A DNA stretch of 64,000 nt. Source: Eucommia ulmoides. Lineage: Eukaryota > Streptophyta > Magnoliopsida > Garryales > Eucommiaceae. This document shows positions 34,058 through 45,460 of this stretch, one piece after another (position 1 is the first letter of the stretch; every line of letters starts with the position of its first letter). Under the pieces are notes generated by a model. That model was not told where the DNA came from, made no database searches, and saw only the letters and a list, made by a program, of their open reading frames with translations. The stretch is from the NCBI GenBank assembly GCA_016647705.1, contig CM028333.1:20950243-21014242 (forward strand), given 5' to 3'. Position numbers and translations under genes: made by a program.

Positions 34058-34609
34058 TGTTCTCCATTTCGAGTGGGCCGGCTATGGACTTCTATAAAAT
34101 GGGCCTGAAAGCCTAGTCTAAGTGATTAAGCCCTTAATTTGCTAACTCATTGGCTATTAGATGAATTAGGTTAATTAACCGAGCTCAACTCCCTAATTTC
34201 GCAACATTAATTGAGCCCAACGCCCTATAAATACCCTCTGGCACCCATTGCCCAAAAAATGCTTCTAATTCACTCTAAAACACTATTAGTCTTTCTTCTC
34301 AGATACTTATTCTCACATTGAAGGGGTCTCACTGGGCACAATCTCAGTAGATCTCTGTGTAAGTACTCGAAGTGCGGATTGGAGCTCAGCTCGGAGATCA
34401 AAACAAAGTCCAGAGTAGAATTTAGCTCGGAGTCTAAACAGGATCTCAGAGTCAATCGAGGAATTCAAGTCAGATTGAGGAGCTCAGGTCGGATTTCTAG
34501 GACCTCCAAAGCACCAAAAGTTTTGGATTTTCTAGTTCTTCACCCTCATCATACGTGTCATGCCTTTCTAGACCATACTGTGAGTGTTTGCCAATTTTCG
34601 ACACCAACA

Positions 34610-34804
34610 AATTTAATGTCCATACGTTATGTATATTATATTTCCTCTTTCATATTATTTTTTAATTTAATGTCTATAATTTGTATATATTATATTTTTC
34701 CTTTTATACTATTTTTTTAGTTTAATTTTTGTAAATTTAATATTTTAGTATTATTAGTAAATTTGATATCATTTATACTATTTAATGTCCATAATTTCCG
34801 TATA
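34610..34804. other. AT-rich low-complexity DNA
   Basis: Degenerate repeats of TTTAATGTCCATAATTT and TATATTATATTTTTCC type, also found at 37121-37430 beyond the Pack-MULE. No gene. Confidence 0.6.
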
Positions 34805-35344
34805 TTATTCTTTTACAACACGAGATCGTTCGTTCTTATGGTAATCAAATTTAAAACCAATTTTAATGGAATATTTTATCAAGTAATCCCTAAAATCATT
34901 GACCCCACCTTTAAAAATTTGTCCCACCTCACGAATTAAATACCTCCAATCAACAGACATTGTTGTCGACATGTTTTGGCAGTACGATACCAATACATTT
35001 CCATTTTTGTAACTCCCTGTATTTTCGTTGTAATAGTTAGTGTTAGTTCCAGCTGCATCTTTGCCACTCTCTCCAACATGCGTCAACTCTGTGGATAAAT
35101 CATTACATTTCAAATTAAGACTTTTTGGAATTTTTCGGAGATTGCATAATGGCTCCATGTCTCCTAAATAACAATTAAGATGGTTGGGGATCGAATAAGA
35201 CAACTTAAAATTTTCCATGCACAAACCTGTATACTTATCGCACACGTGGTCAAATAAATCCTCAATGGTTGTTGTGCTATCAATATAAAAAATGTGTACG
35301 GTCCCCATGTGTTTAGCCACAAGTATATTTGTCCAATTTTCCAT
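34805..35344 (-). pseudogene. Mutator-like transposase, N-terminal fragment
   Basis: About 180 codons, open from an ATG at 35344 to 34805, with the same frame open upstream to about 35410. Residues about 148-178 (GGVNDFRDYLIKYSIKIGFK ... KNERSRV) match the MuDR N-terminal DNA-binding-type domain (PF03108-like: 'F.s..elr.av..Yai..g...k..k....r'). The upstream part resembles the leader found before that domain in plant MULE transposases. The zinc finger, catalytic DDE core and SWIM domain are absent; the frame stops just after the domain start and AT-rich repeats follow. It is a truncated MULE gene. Confidence 0.65.
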
Positions 35345-35410
35345 TTCCCTTGTAAAAATAAGAAATACAACGCATTTGATTATCAATTTCGCATATAAAC
35401 AATGATACAA

Positions 35411-35690
35411 AATGCAATCACATATTGTGATATTTTATCAATTAATGTTGTGCATTAATATTCACCCAATTAGACATTATTGCTGTATAGCAAACATTTA
35501 AATTATGTATCCCCCCACGAGCTAGTAAGTTTATTGTTGTACAAAAATATAAACAAAATATTGTTGTACAATAATATTTCAATAATTTGAGAATTATAAG
35601 TTCGTAATTTCAAGGTTGCTCAAACATGGAAGTCTATACAGTAAGATCAATCAATTATAAATGTACACCAAATATTCAAACAATTATAAT
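35411..35690. other. AT-rich DNA beside the MULE fragment
   Basis: No gene recognised. It contains a short repeated motif TTATTGTTGTAC (about 35528 and 35562). Confidence 0.5.
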
Positions 35691-35700
35691 ATAATTTGTG

Positions 35701-37120
35701 GGGTTTATGCCATTTATCTCCCATGTCCTTTTTACCAGATACCTCTCTTATCTTTTTACAAATACCAGTCTCCCCCTTTGACCCTTTTTTTTTTGTGTGT
35801 GAAAAGACATAAATGCCCTTATATTATTTTGAAAAAATTATATTTTTATTTTTATAAAAATTTATTAGCACCCCTTTATTTTTTTAAAATTATATTCTTT
35901 ACCCTTAGGGGTCAAAATATATTTTTTTCTCTTTCCCTCATCTCTTTTCCTTCAGATTCGTTTATCCTCTCTCAGAGGAGAACGATGGCTAGCCATGGCC
36001 TATCCCTTCATGTCCAAGGACTCCAAACAAAGGGAACAATCTCTCTGGCAGAGCAATTTTCGGAATCGTCATAGGCTCAATCGCCGGGGCTCCGACCGCA
36101 GAAATATGACGTGGGAAACTCAGACAGTAATTGCTTCCGGCATTACTCGCGACCTCCGATTTCTACTACAAGGCTGATGTTTATAGCTTCGAAGTGCTGT
36201 TACTGGAGCTTTTGACCGAAAAATACCCGACCGACGCTCTTAAAGAAGACGGCATGGATTTACCCAAATGGGTGGTGTTGGTGCTTGAAGAAAAATGAAC
36301 GATCGACATGTTTGACCCCAACTTATTAAACACCAGAACAAAGAAGACAAACGATCGTCCATGGATGAAGTTTCCCAGAACATCGAAGAAATTTGTGGGT
36401 CTAGACAAGAAGAACGAAGCACAGATTTTGAATGAGTGATGAGTGATAGGTAAACGATTTCTCAGATCTGGAATGGATCTGAGATAAGTTCGCGAATTTG
36501 AGATACCCAAGAGCGAGATTGATGAGCGTAAGATGTTCGATCCGAGAGAACAGCGATGATGAGCGACGACGATGTCAACGATGATTTCTGCAGGTAGGGT
36601 AGTCGTCGGCGCAAGATCGGAGAGGGAGCGAGAGCGACGTGAGGGGCTAAGTATGAGATGAGAGAGAGTTTTCTAGAGAGAAGGAGACTCTCAAAAACCC
36701 AATCTGTACGAATTGTCCTACTTTAAGTGTTTGTAGAGAAGCTTAACTTGCTCTTTCATGATGTCTTTAGCTTGAGGACATAAATCTTTGTACAAAATTC
36801 ATTAACGGCCCTACATCTTCTTCTTCCTTATTCTCACCATTGTTGCAGGTTGGTGAAGAAGATGACCAAAGAAAAACAAAACAAAAAATTACAACATTAA
36901 CTCTTTGTGTTTAGCCATATATTCAAATAATCCTTTAGTTATTATTTTAAAATGAATAAGGGTAAATTGTCATTACAATAAAAAATATTATTTTTTAATC
37001 AATAAGGAAGGTAAGTGGTGTTCGACCAAAAAGATAAGGGAGGTGACTGGTATTTGCAAAATGACAGGGGAGGTATCTGGTTTAGTGCAAAAAAACAGGG
37101 GAGGTAAGTGGCATAAACCC
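35701..37120. mobile_element. Pack-MULE carrying receptor-like kinase gene pieces
   Basis: 1420 bp bounded by terminal inverted repeats of about 65-75 bp. The left end is GGGTTTATGCCATTTATCTC. The right end read in reverse is GGGTTTATGCCACTTACCTC. Inner matches ACCAGATACCTC and GCAAATACCAG follow, with one small indel. Both sides carry the same 10-bp sequence ATAATTTGTG (35691-35700 and 37121-37130), the 9-11 bp duplication typical of Mutator-like elements. It encodes no transposase; the interior holds host-gene fragments, which defines a Pack-MULE. Confidence 0.85.
35983..36430 (+). pseudogene. Captured LRR receptor-like kinase fragments
   Basis: Three pieces in different frames match one type of plant receptor kinase. 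IFGIVIGSIAGAP (about 36058-36096) looks like the start of the transmembrane helix. MTWETQTVIASGITRDLRFL (about 36108) matches the 'L.W..R..IA.GIARGLAFLH' kinase segment. YKADVYSFEVLLLELLTEK and DLPKWVVLVLEEK (about 36168-36297) match kinase subdomain IX ('K.DVYSFGVLLLELLTGK', with the conserved Gly changed to Glu). Parts in between are missing or spliced, so it cannot encode a kinase. Confidence 0.7.
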
Positions 37121-37130
37121 ATAATTTGTG

Positions 37131-37817
37131 TATATTATATTTGACCTTTTATACTATTTTTTTAGTTTAATTTTGGTAAATTTAATATTTTAGTATTATT
37201 ACTAAATTTAATATCCTATATATTATTTCATATCCATAATTTTTGTATATTATTCTTTTATATTATTTTTTAATTTAATTTTTATAAATTTAATGTTAAT
37301 GTCCGTATAATGTTTAATGTCCATAATTTTTTTATAATATATATTTTTTATTAATGTTTTAATTTAATTTTAATAAATTTAATATTTTCGTATTGTTACT
37401 AAATTTAATGTCAGTATATTATTTCTATATATAGAAAAAATATATTTTTTCTTCTCAGTTATATAATAAATATATTATATTTCCCCAATTAGGTATAAAA
37501 TATAAATATAGAGTTTATATTTATGTTAATTAAGAGAATCAATATGAACCACTCTTTATGGGATATAAAGAGTAGCTGAGATTTGTCTAGAAGTTTATGT
37601 ACGTCATGTTTTATTATATAGATAGATTGATTCAAGGGCATACCTAAAATCAAATCATTACCCAAACCACTCTTTATGGGATATAAAGAGTAGCTGAGAT
37701 TTGTCTAGATGTTTATGTATGTCATGTTTTATTATATAGATAGATTGATTCTAGGGCATACCTAAAATCAAGTCATTACCCAAATCATCTCCCTAATTAC
37801 AGAATCTAAATTAGAAA
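37131..37817. repeat. AT-rich DNA with a 118-bp tandem duplication
   Basis: 37131-37430 repeats the AT-rich motifs of 34610-34804. At 37547-37782 two copies of a 118-bp unit follow one another with very few differences. Each holds the imperfect palindrome CTCTTTATGGGATATAAAGAG and ends CATACCTAAAATCAARTCAT. No gene. Confidence 0.8.
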
Positions 37818-37949
37818 TGTCTCACCCCACCCCAGGCACCCATTACACGAGGTCAGGTGTGACGTCAACCTGACGTTACTAGACCAATTCACGAGTACCC
37901 AAATATACAATATATACATACACACTCGCGCTACTGTAAATTTTTTTCT

Positions 37950-37996
<47 letters not shown>

Positions 37997-39566
37997 CTGT
38001 TCTCAGTATTTGAGAGCACACCTATCCCGAATATCCATAACCAAAACTACTAATTATATCTGAGCCTTTCACGGTTCACGTCCGACCGACTTACCTCCAA
38101 CACGACACGACCTTCGGACTCTCCCTTGTGCCAGTAGTGGACCAACTTCTATCCGCGGTACCTGAAACTAATTTTTTTTTATCGGTGTACTGTCTTCATA
38201 ATAAAAAAATATTTTATGGATCAAGTAGGAATAATAAACACCACGTTTCGAAAATATAATTTTATACAATCACATACCCGGTTCCGCTGCCACCAATGAA
38301 ATGAAACAATATAGCAACAATACCGTATATCACACACCATATTCGGAACCAGTTTCCCACTGTCATCAATAAAATAAACCAATATATATTTAAAATACCC
38401 AATCCAAACATTTTAAGTCAACCATCCCGATTATTTTAGATCAATCAATCCAAATATTTGAAAACAGCCAGTGCAACCAAAATAATATATAAATGTCAAT
38501 CTATTTTAAAGTAATAAATCCAAACCGAATCAATCCAGACAGTTCATCGTAAAATACACCACACCCTTTTTCTACTAGCCATATGATAGTTTTTACTTCA
38601 CGATCGGGAGTTGCAACGGTACTGTACCACCCGCAGGGTTTGCACTCCCTGACGGGTCCATCCACATCCCATATGGGAAGAAAATCTACATTCCTTACCG
38701 AAAGAATATCCATTTCCTTTGCGGAAAGAAAATACACATCCCTTATGGGAAGAAGATACACTTCCCTTGCGGGAAGAATATCCACATCCCTTACGGGAAA
38801 AAAATCCACATCCCTTACAGGAAGAATATCTACATCTTTTGCGGGAAGAACATCCACATCCCTTATAGGAAGAAAATCCACATCCCTTACGGAAAAAAAC
38901 TATGGCATAGTCGGAATAAACATCACTCTCCACCTTATAAACCAACTTGATCCAAAAATCATTTTCCCTCCTTTAAAACCAACCCATCAATCCAAAAATC
39001 ATTTTTCCACTTTTTAAAAATCAACTTGATCCATATATAAGTTGCAAATTTGTCCATTATTAAATAAATACATTTTTCATAATTTATATGAAAATAAAAT
39101 TTGTAATTTATATAAAAGACAATATACTCACCTCGATTTTTGCACTACAAAATTGTCGCTGTCCAAAATCTACTGGGATGCTGGCGCTTGTGAACCTAAC
39201 ATCGATAGGCCTAAATTAATATTTTAATTTAAAATAACATAATGTGCAATGCAGGCCCTAAATCTCATATTTCCCATTCCCGAAGTTTTTATTATGGAAA
39301 ATTGTTATTTTGCCCGTTTCGATAAGTTAATATTTACTGTACCGGTTTATTAAGATTAACGATTATACAAAAAAAAAATTATTTCAATCACGACAATTAC
39401 TATTACGATTGCAAAAAATCTTAAGGCTTAACAATTTAATTTAATCAATAATAATATCTGATTAAAATGTTACCTGCTCCGATTCGTTCGCAGGCCGAGA
39501 AATTTGGTTTTGGATTTTTGTTTGATTTTCCTGTTTCTTCCTTTTTTTTTTCTCTTCTTTTTTTCT

Positions 39567-39597
<31 letters not shown>

Positions 39598-40535
39598 CTC
39601 TTTCACGCTTCTGTTTTGTTTCTGAATCCCCACCGCTGTGGCGACGGAGCTCACCGTCGCGGCAACAGTCGTCTTCCTCGTCTGTTCTGTTTTTTGTTCA
39701 TTTTTTGGACGGTCGTTCTCTTTCTCTCCTCACTAGCTCCGGCAACCTCACTCGCTGTCCTTCCTCAACGATCAATACACGCACACCACAACCCCAAACA
39801 AACAACAATTACACGTACACACCAATCACCCATGCACACACACCATTCGACTAAACGACACACACATGCACATAATCGACCGATGATCGACGCACGTAAC
39901 TGACAATGACATACACACACCCACGGTCGGCAAAATCAGAGCACACATACGCACATACCCAACTGACAACAGAATACACACACAACCACTGTTACAGCGA
40001 CTCGACGAATAAAACCCACACCCACACTCACACACACCCACACTGTCTGCACACTGCCAACAACACACCTACGAACTGACGAACACTGCCGATGATGACA
40101 CACATATACCCACATGAGATCGCCGACGACCATCGAAGGAACAACCGACGAGACACACCCACTGTGACTAGACTAAACACCGAAATCCACCGGCGATAAA
40201 GTGAACGACGACACATACACATACAAATGCAATTGACGATAAGCAGGATACACCCTCCGATCACTTACACCGCCAACAATCACGAACGACACCTACGACA
40301 CCCACCAGACTGACCCAACACCTCCGATCCTCTTTCTCTTTGTTTTTTTTTTTTTTTTTTTTTTTTGGGTGTGTGTTTTTCTTTTTCCTCTGATTTCTTC
40401 TTCTTTTGAGAAGTCCCGATCATCATTTTACATGAATTTTAGTGTTTCTCTTTACTCCCTCCGGTTGCCACATCGCTCTTTCCCCCTCTCTATTCTCGAT
40501 CCTTCTGTGTTCCCTGTTTTTTATTTGTATGTTTA

Positions 40536-40594
<59 letters not shown>

Positions 40595-40798
40595 GTTTAT
40601 TTAAATTACATTCATGCCCCCTCAATTTCATTTAATTTTTTAATTAAAACAAAAACAAAAACTTCTGTTTTGTAAAATTTTCAAATTAACCCCCTAAAAT
40701 TTTTAATTGAATTTTATTTACGAAATCGACTTGGTTATTTTCTAAATATTTCTAAAATGCAACTAAACTTATGTAAGTGCTAAAATTAGGGGCTGACA
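37818..40798 (-). repeat. 3' LTR of element H
   Basis: 2981 bp. On the minus strand it starts TGTCAGCCCC and ends GGGTGAGACA. Contents in plus order: an (AT)n tract (37953-37993), a 24-bp tandem repeat (about 38660-38893), T-rich runs (about 39540-39600), an ACACAC-rich diverged region (39780-40250), a T-run (about 40347-40366) and (CA)n(TA)n (40537-40594). No protein is encoded. Confidence 0.85.
38660..38893. repeat. 24-bp tandem repeat in LTR of H (about 9 units)
   Basis: Units resemble CACATCCCTTGCGGGAAGAA plus four bases, repeated head-to-tail. The unit is a multiple of three and lacks stops, so all frames look open and translate as an eight-residue repeat (STSLAGR-like). That is a property of the repeat, not evidence for a protein. 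The other LTR has the same array at about 58328-58547. Confidence 0.85.
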
Positions 40799-40819
40799 AC
40801 TCTTCCCCCCTAAAAGAAA
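40799..40819 (-). other. Polypurine tract of element H
   Basis: Read on the minus strand, TTTCTTTTAGGGGGGAAGAGT directly precedes the LTR start TGTCAGCC. Confidence 0.75.
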
Positions 40820-40827
40820 TAAATTTT

Positions 40828-42300
40828 TTAATTACCTTGGTCAAACAAGTGCAGATAATTGTCCCTCATCTCGTCCTCTCGCTCCCACGTCGCCTTCTCT
40901 ATCGAATGACTACGCCACAACACTTTCACTAATGGAATTATTTTCGTCCACAACACCTGATCTTTACGACTTAAGATCTGGACCAACTTCTCAACATACA
41001 TCAAATCCTCTTCTAATTTGATTGGTTGGGAGGTAAACAAGTGTGAAGGATCTGGTACATATTTCCTAAGCATCGACACGTGAAACACGTCATGTAGTCT
41101 GGACAATTCCGATGGTAAAGCAAGTCGATAAGTTGTCGCACCAATCCGCTCTAAAATCTCGTATGGCCCGATATATCTCGGACTTAATTTTTCTTTCTTC
41201 CCAAATCTTGTTATGCCCTTCCATGGGAATATACGCAAAAACACGTGATCAACTACTTCAAATTCTAACTCTCGCCGGCATTTGTCAGCATAACTCTTTT
41301 ATCGACTCTGAGAAATCTTCAATCTTTCCTGAATCTCCTTTACTTTGTCTGCTGCCATTTGGGTTATGTCCGGCATCAACAATTTCCGTTCTCCCACTTC
41401 AGTTCAGTCTGTTGGACTGGAATCCTGCATTTTTCCATACAACGTTTCATACGGTGCTATCTCAATTGTTGAATGGTAGTTGTTAGGTAAATTCCATCAG
41501 CGTCAAATGATCATCCCAACTACTAGGAAATTTCAAAACATAACTCCTTAACATATCCTCAAACGTCCAAATTGTATGCTCTGATTAACCGTCAATTTGG
41601 AGATGAAAAGTGGTATTAAGTTCAGCTTGGTACCTAAAGCAGTTTGGAGACTCGACCAAAACTTCAAAGTAAATCTTGGATCTCTATTCGACACTATGAA
41701 AATCGGTGCACCATGTAATTTAACAATCTCGTCAATATACAATTGGGCATACTTATCCAGAGAATACGTCGTTTTACAGTTAGAAAATAAGCAAATTTAG
41801 TAAGCCTATCAACAATCACCTAGATGGAATTATGTCCCTTTGAGTACAAGGTAATCCCGTAACGAAATCCATCGTGATATGCTTTCATTTCCACTCTGGT
41901 ATAGGTAGAGGCAGCAATAACCCACGTGGACGTTGGTGCTCGATCTTGACTTACTGTCAAACGAAACACCTGATAGCAAATTCCATAATTTATCTGTTTC
42001 ATTCCATTCCACCAGTAGTGTTCTCGCAGATCTTGATACATTTTGGTACTGTTTGGGTGCATTGCGTACGCTGAGCTGTGCGTTTCCTCCAAGACATCCT
42101 ACTTCAGATTGGCATCATTAGGTACACATAATCTATTTTTACCATCAAAGCCTCATCGTTATCCTTGACACGATAGTATGCTCTGTGACCACTCTTTACT
42201 TTATTTCTACTCTTCCCTAATTGGGTATCCGACTTCTGCACTTCTATAATACGGTCGATCAATGTCGGTCTCAAAGTTAAAGTCGCAAGCAACTCTGCCG
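40828..42300 (-). pseudogene. Element H integrase with chromodomain-like end
   Basis: From high to low coordinates: zinc-finger region (YQDLREHYWWNGMK), the core with VSNRDPRFTLKFWSSLQTAL, in which the Asp of the usual SDRDPRF is Asn, then KLSPRYIGPYEILERIG, RLHDVFHVSMLRKYVPD and finally IIPLVKVLWRSHSIEKATWE. The last is a chromodomain-like tail that in chromoviruses helps target chromatin. The last segment (40828-41244) is one open frame; the rest has stops and frameshifts. Confidence 0.8.
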
Positions 42301-42499
42301 TCTAACCAATCGCCAACTGGACTCATAATAATCCCAACTCGTAATACAGGTTAATATGAATAACTTGAATCTGTGCACCCAAACCTACCGATTTCTGACT
42401 CAACATATCCGCTACAACATTGGCCCTTCCAGGATGATAGTGGATAGTATAATCGTAGTGCTTGATCAATTCCATCCAACGTCTCTACCTCAGATTTAG

Positions 42500-43400
42500 T
42501 TCCTTTTAAGTAAGCAAATATTTCAAACTCCGATGGTTAGTGTATATCTCACAAGTCTTTCCATACAGGTAATGTCTCCAAATCTTCAGGGTAAACACAA
42601 TCGTCGCCAATTCCAAATCATGCGTCAGGTAATTACACTCATGATTCTTTAATTGTCGGGAGGCGTATGCAATCACATGACCATGTTGTATCAGTAAACA
42701 CCCTAGTCCCTGATGTGACGCGTCACTGTAGATCACAAAGCCACCACCTTCAGTTGGAAGAGAGAGTATTGGCACAGATATCCGTCTACTCTTCAGCTCC
42801 TGAAATTTCTGCTCACATTTATCAGTCCACTCAAATTTGGATTCCTTACGGGTTAATCGAGCCAATGGGGCAGCTATAACCGAAAAGTTCTTGAACAAAT
42901 CGACGATAATAACTCGTCAATCCCAAGAAACTTCGAACTTTGGTCACACTCTTCGGCCTCTTCCATTGCACTATGGCTTTGACTTCTCTTGGATCTACCT
43001 GCATACCATCACTTGAGATAACATGTCCCAAGAGTACAACTCGATCCAACCAGAACTCCCATTTACTGAATTTGGCATACAATTGTTTCTCTCGCAACGT
43101 CTGCAACACAACCTTGAGATGCTCTGCATGCTCTGCTTTTATTTTGGGAATGAATTAGTATATCATCAATGAACACGATAATAAACTAATCTAGATAAGA
43201 TTGGAAGATACGATTCATCAAATCCATAAAGGCAGCAGGGACATTCGTCAATCCGAATGGCATAACTAAAAATTCATAATGTCCCTATCTCGTACGGAAC
43301 ACTGTTTCCACCACGTCACCGTTTCTGACTTTCAACTGGTGATATCCTGATCAAAGATCTATTTGAAAAACACCCTAGCGATTTTTTCTAGAAACACATC
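42500..43400 (-). pseudogene. Element H reverse transcriptase and RNase H
   Basis: RT motifs include SGYHQLKVRNGD (about 43360), [15 protein letters not shown] (about 43255), the catalytic FIDD in [14 protein letters not shown] (about 43165), and [15 protein letters not shown] (about 42925). RNase H keeps [15 protein letters not shown] and the [16 protein letters not shown] glutamate, but the TDH motif reads TNHRSLKYL, losing its Asp. The N-terminal part of RT is deleted: the linker joins directly to the SGYHQL region at about 43390. Confidence 0.8.
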
Positions 43401-43693
43401 GGGAAAATCTTTGACCACTAGAACATCCGCCACCTAAACTTCATTCTGCCTAGTGTCAATCACGTGCACAAAATATCCTTAACATCCCTTATTTCATAAC
43501 TCCTTGGCCTCCAAGACTGAAATCAAACTGATTGGGGTAATGGTTCTATCCCCCAAAAATACAAACTCTGCCTCGCCTAAGATCTCGAAAGTAACTTCTC
43601 TTTTTTAAAACAAACTACCGTGGCATGATAACTGGGTAGGAAAATCCATACCCAGTATCACATCAAAATTGTGAATACTCAAAGGTAGTAGAT
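43400..43693 (-). pseudogene. Element H protease end and RT linker
   Basis: The minus strand reads FDVILGMDFPTQLSCH, the end of a chromovirus aspartic protease. Then comes the linker with ISLISVLEAKEL and VVKDFPDVFLE, the usual entry into RT. Several stops interrupt it. The Athila element inserted immediately upstream (on this strand) of FDVILGMD, at the TAGAT target. Confidence 0.75.
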
Positions 43694-45305
43694 TGATAGG
43701 TGTAAAATACCTATCTAATTCTAAATCGAATTTGCCAGTTTTCGAGTATTTTATTGGAGTTTAAATACCTTTTTAGCTGTTTTTATTAATCTGGAGAAGG
43801 GAAGTAAACAATCGGCAAACCGAGCGAAATAGTGGAGAAAATGGTAGCAAAAAAGATGAAAAATGAGGTTTCAAAGAACAACGTAATTCCGCCTATGCGA
43901 AGTATCCACCGCCTAGGCGGAAATTCATTAGAAAGTTGCAAAAGCTGAAGAGTTGAAATCTGCCTAGGCGAAGTTTCCACTGCCTAGGTGGAAATCCGTC
44001 AGAAGGTTGCAAGGGCTGAAGTATCGAAATCCGCCTAGGTGAAGTTTCCACCGCCTAGGCGAAAATCCATCAGAACGCTGGAAGTACTGAACTGCTGGAA
44101 AAGCTACACTACTGTAAATCCGCCTAGGCGAAGTAGCTACCGCCTAAGCGAAAATCCGTCAGAAAGAAAGGGGGCCCAAGAAGTTAGTCCTCTACCTAGG
44201 CGAAGAAACCATTGCCTAGGCAGAATTCTGACCGACTTAAACTCTGCCTAGGCGAAGATTCTACCGCTTAGGCGAAATTCTCAGAACAGCCCAAAGTATC
44301 TATTTAGATATTTTTGAACCCCTAGGCCTATATATACCCCTTTCCCACGTTTGAAACAAAAATTTGAAGAACCCTAACCCTAGTAGAAAGCTCTTAAGCT
44401 ATATTTTGAAGATCAAGAAGGAGGTTCATCATTCGGACAAAGAAGGATCACTTGTGGATCTATCATTAACGACAGTGAATTGTTTCACTTCCAGATTTGA
44501 TTATTTCTCTCTTGTTTTTATCTTTGTAATTACTTTTTCATATCTAAAAATGTTGAATCCCTCTTATTTTGTATGGTATATGGCTAAGATCTTATAGTAT
44601 TAGTTAAATGTTACTTAGGTGTAGTTGAAATCACGTAATTGTTAAGTTGAATGAATTAGTGTTACTTTAATGTGTTGTTTGTCTAAATCCGATTGTGTTT
44701 ACCATTATTCTTGATATTATTCTTGTATTGATAAACCGAGAATACGGGGTTTGACACTCGGGAGAGGTAACCCTGGATTCGGATTAGGGTAAATACAACA
44801 TGACGTTCTAATGACCCGGGAGGGCATTAGAACGTATGCAATCCATGACGTTGGTTAAAAACTCACGCGACCTAGGGTCGTTAAGGCATTGAAGGGGACT
44901 TCTTCGTTGACACAAAATCGTGTAATCTCCCGTTTTACACTCGGGAGAGGTAGCGGAGGAGTTATTGATACAGAGATTGTCGGAATAGATAGAAAACCAT
45001 TATAGCTAACTTAATGACTTCGATTATGCATTATGTGAAAGAAATCAATACCTAAGTAAATAGTGTAATTAGAACTAACTTCCTAATTTTCGTTTATCTT
45101 AGTATATTAAATAGAAAACAAACAAAATTTGATTAGTCGAGATAATATGAAACTATTGAAATTGCAATACTCAACCGAATTACCTGTCAGTCCCAGTGGA
45201 ACGATATCCGATCTTACAATATCCATTATATTAAAACTAGACCTCGTACACTTGCGAGTAGTCCAATTAACGCGAGGAGGATGGTTGTGAATCCTCACGC
45301 GTACA
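43694..45305 (+). repeat. 5' LTR of the Athila element
   Basis: 1612 bp, TGATAGGTGTAAAATACC...CACGCGTACA. It has a CCTAGG palindrome array near its start (43888-44275), a TATA box CCTATATATACCCC at about 44329, and the conserved block GGGAGAGGTAACCC shared with other Athila-type LTRs here. Confidence 0.9.
43888..44275. repeat. CCTAGG palindrome array in Athila 5' LTR
   Basis: Five successive pairs of units, each pair of the form TCCGCCTAGGCGAAGTTTCC + ACCGCCTAGGCGGAAAT. Pairs are about 70-80 bp apart with AGAA(A/C)G(T/C)TG-type spacers. CACCGCCTAGGCGG at 43907-43920 is a well preserved unit. Several units have single CpG decay changes (CTATGCG, CTTAGGCG). Confidence 0.9.
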
Positions 45306-45311
45306 AGTTTT

Positions 45312-45329
45312 TGTTGCCGTTGCCAGGGA
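45312..45329 (+). other. Primer-binding site of the Athila element
   Basis: TGTTGCCGTTGCCAGGGA lies six bases after the LTR. It matches the complement of plant tRNA-Asp (TGGCGCCGTTGCCGGGGA) with three mismatches. The same AGTTTT spacer precedes the PBS in N1 and D. Confidence 0.8.
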
Positions 45330-45460
45330 CGGCAATGTATTTTTCAATTAAGTTGATATTGAGATCAAGTAGTTGAATGTTAATCACGATAATTCTTTTA
45401 CTTTTAAATTTTATTCAATTCATTTATTTATTTTATTTATCTATTGAATTTGAGCAGTGC

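Larger units (their letters stand above)
5905..34609 (+). mobile_element. Tat/Retand-lineage Ty3/Gypsy element 'F', interrupted by nested insertions
   Basis: Order on the plus strand: truncated 5' LTR, primer-binding site, gag, protease, RT, dual RNase H, integrase, antisense extra ORF, polypurine tract, 3' LTR. Removing the insertions at 7783-12987, 15325-23653, 23727-25541 and 31896-34057 with one target duplication each leaves about 11.2 kb. About 1 kb of the 5' LTR is missing, so the original element was near 12 kb, within the usual Tat range. The second, integrase-proximal RNase H domain supports the lineage. The coding region has many stops, and the protease and integrase active sites are damaged, so it is inactive. 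No TSD can be checked because the 5' end is lost. Confidence 0.85.
30744..34609 (+). repeat. 3' LTR of element F, split by a solo LTR
   Basis: Starts TGATGGAGGTGAATTTGG and ends GACACCAACA. Without the insertion at 31896-34057 and one TGTTC duplication it is about 1.70 kb. The left 1.05 kb is a hairpin-repeat array. The right part matches 5905-6630, including the TATA box CCCTATAAATACCC at about 34222. Confidence 0.85.

Noticed and set aside
35661-36074. 137-codon plus-strand frame at the Pack-MULE left end
   Set aside because: Spans the target duplication, terminal repeat and a T-rich tract; only the receptor-kinase pieces further right have family motifs.
38501-39017. Repetitive peptides (STSLAGR type) over the 24-bp array, also at 58212-58661
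   Set aside because: A tandem repeat with a unit divisible by three keeps all frames open. Both strands give equally 'good' proteins, and no start context or neighbouring coding signal exists.
39826-40264. Cysteine- and valine-rich minus-strand frames, also at 59400-59867
   Set aside because: They are translations of ACAC-rich DNA in the LTRs of H; the cysteines come from TGTGTG. Not evidence of a secreted cysteine-rich protein.
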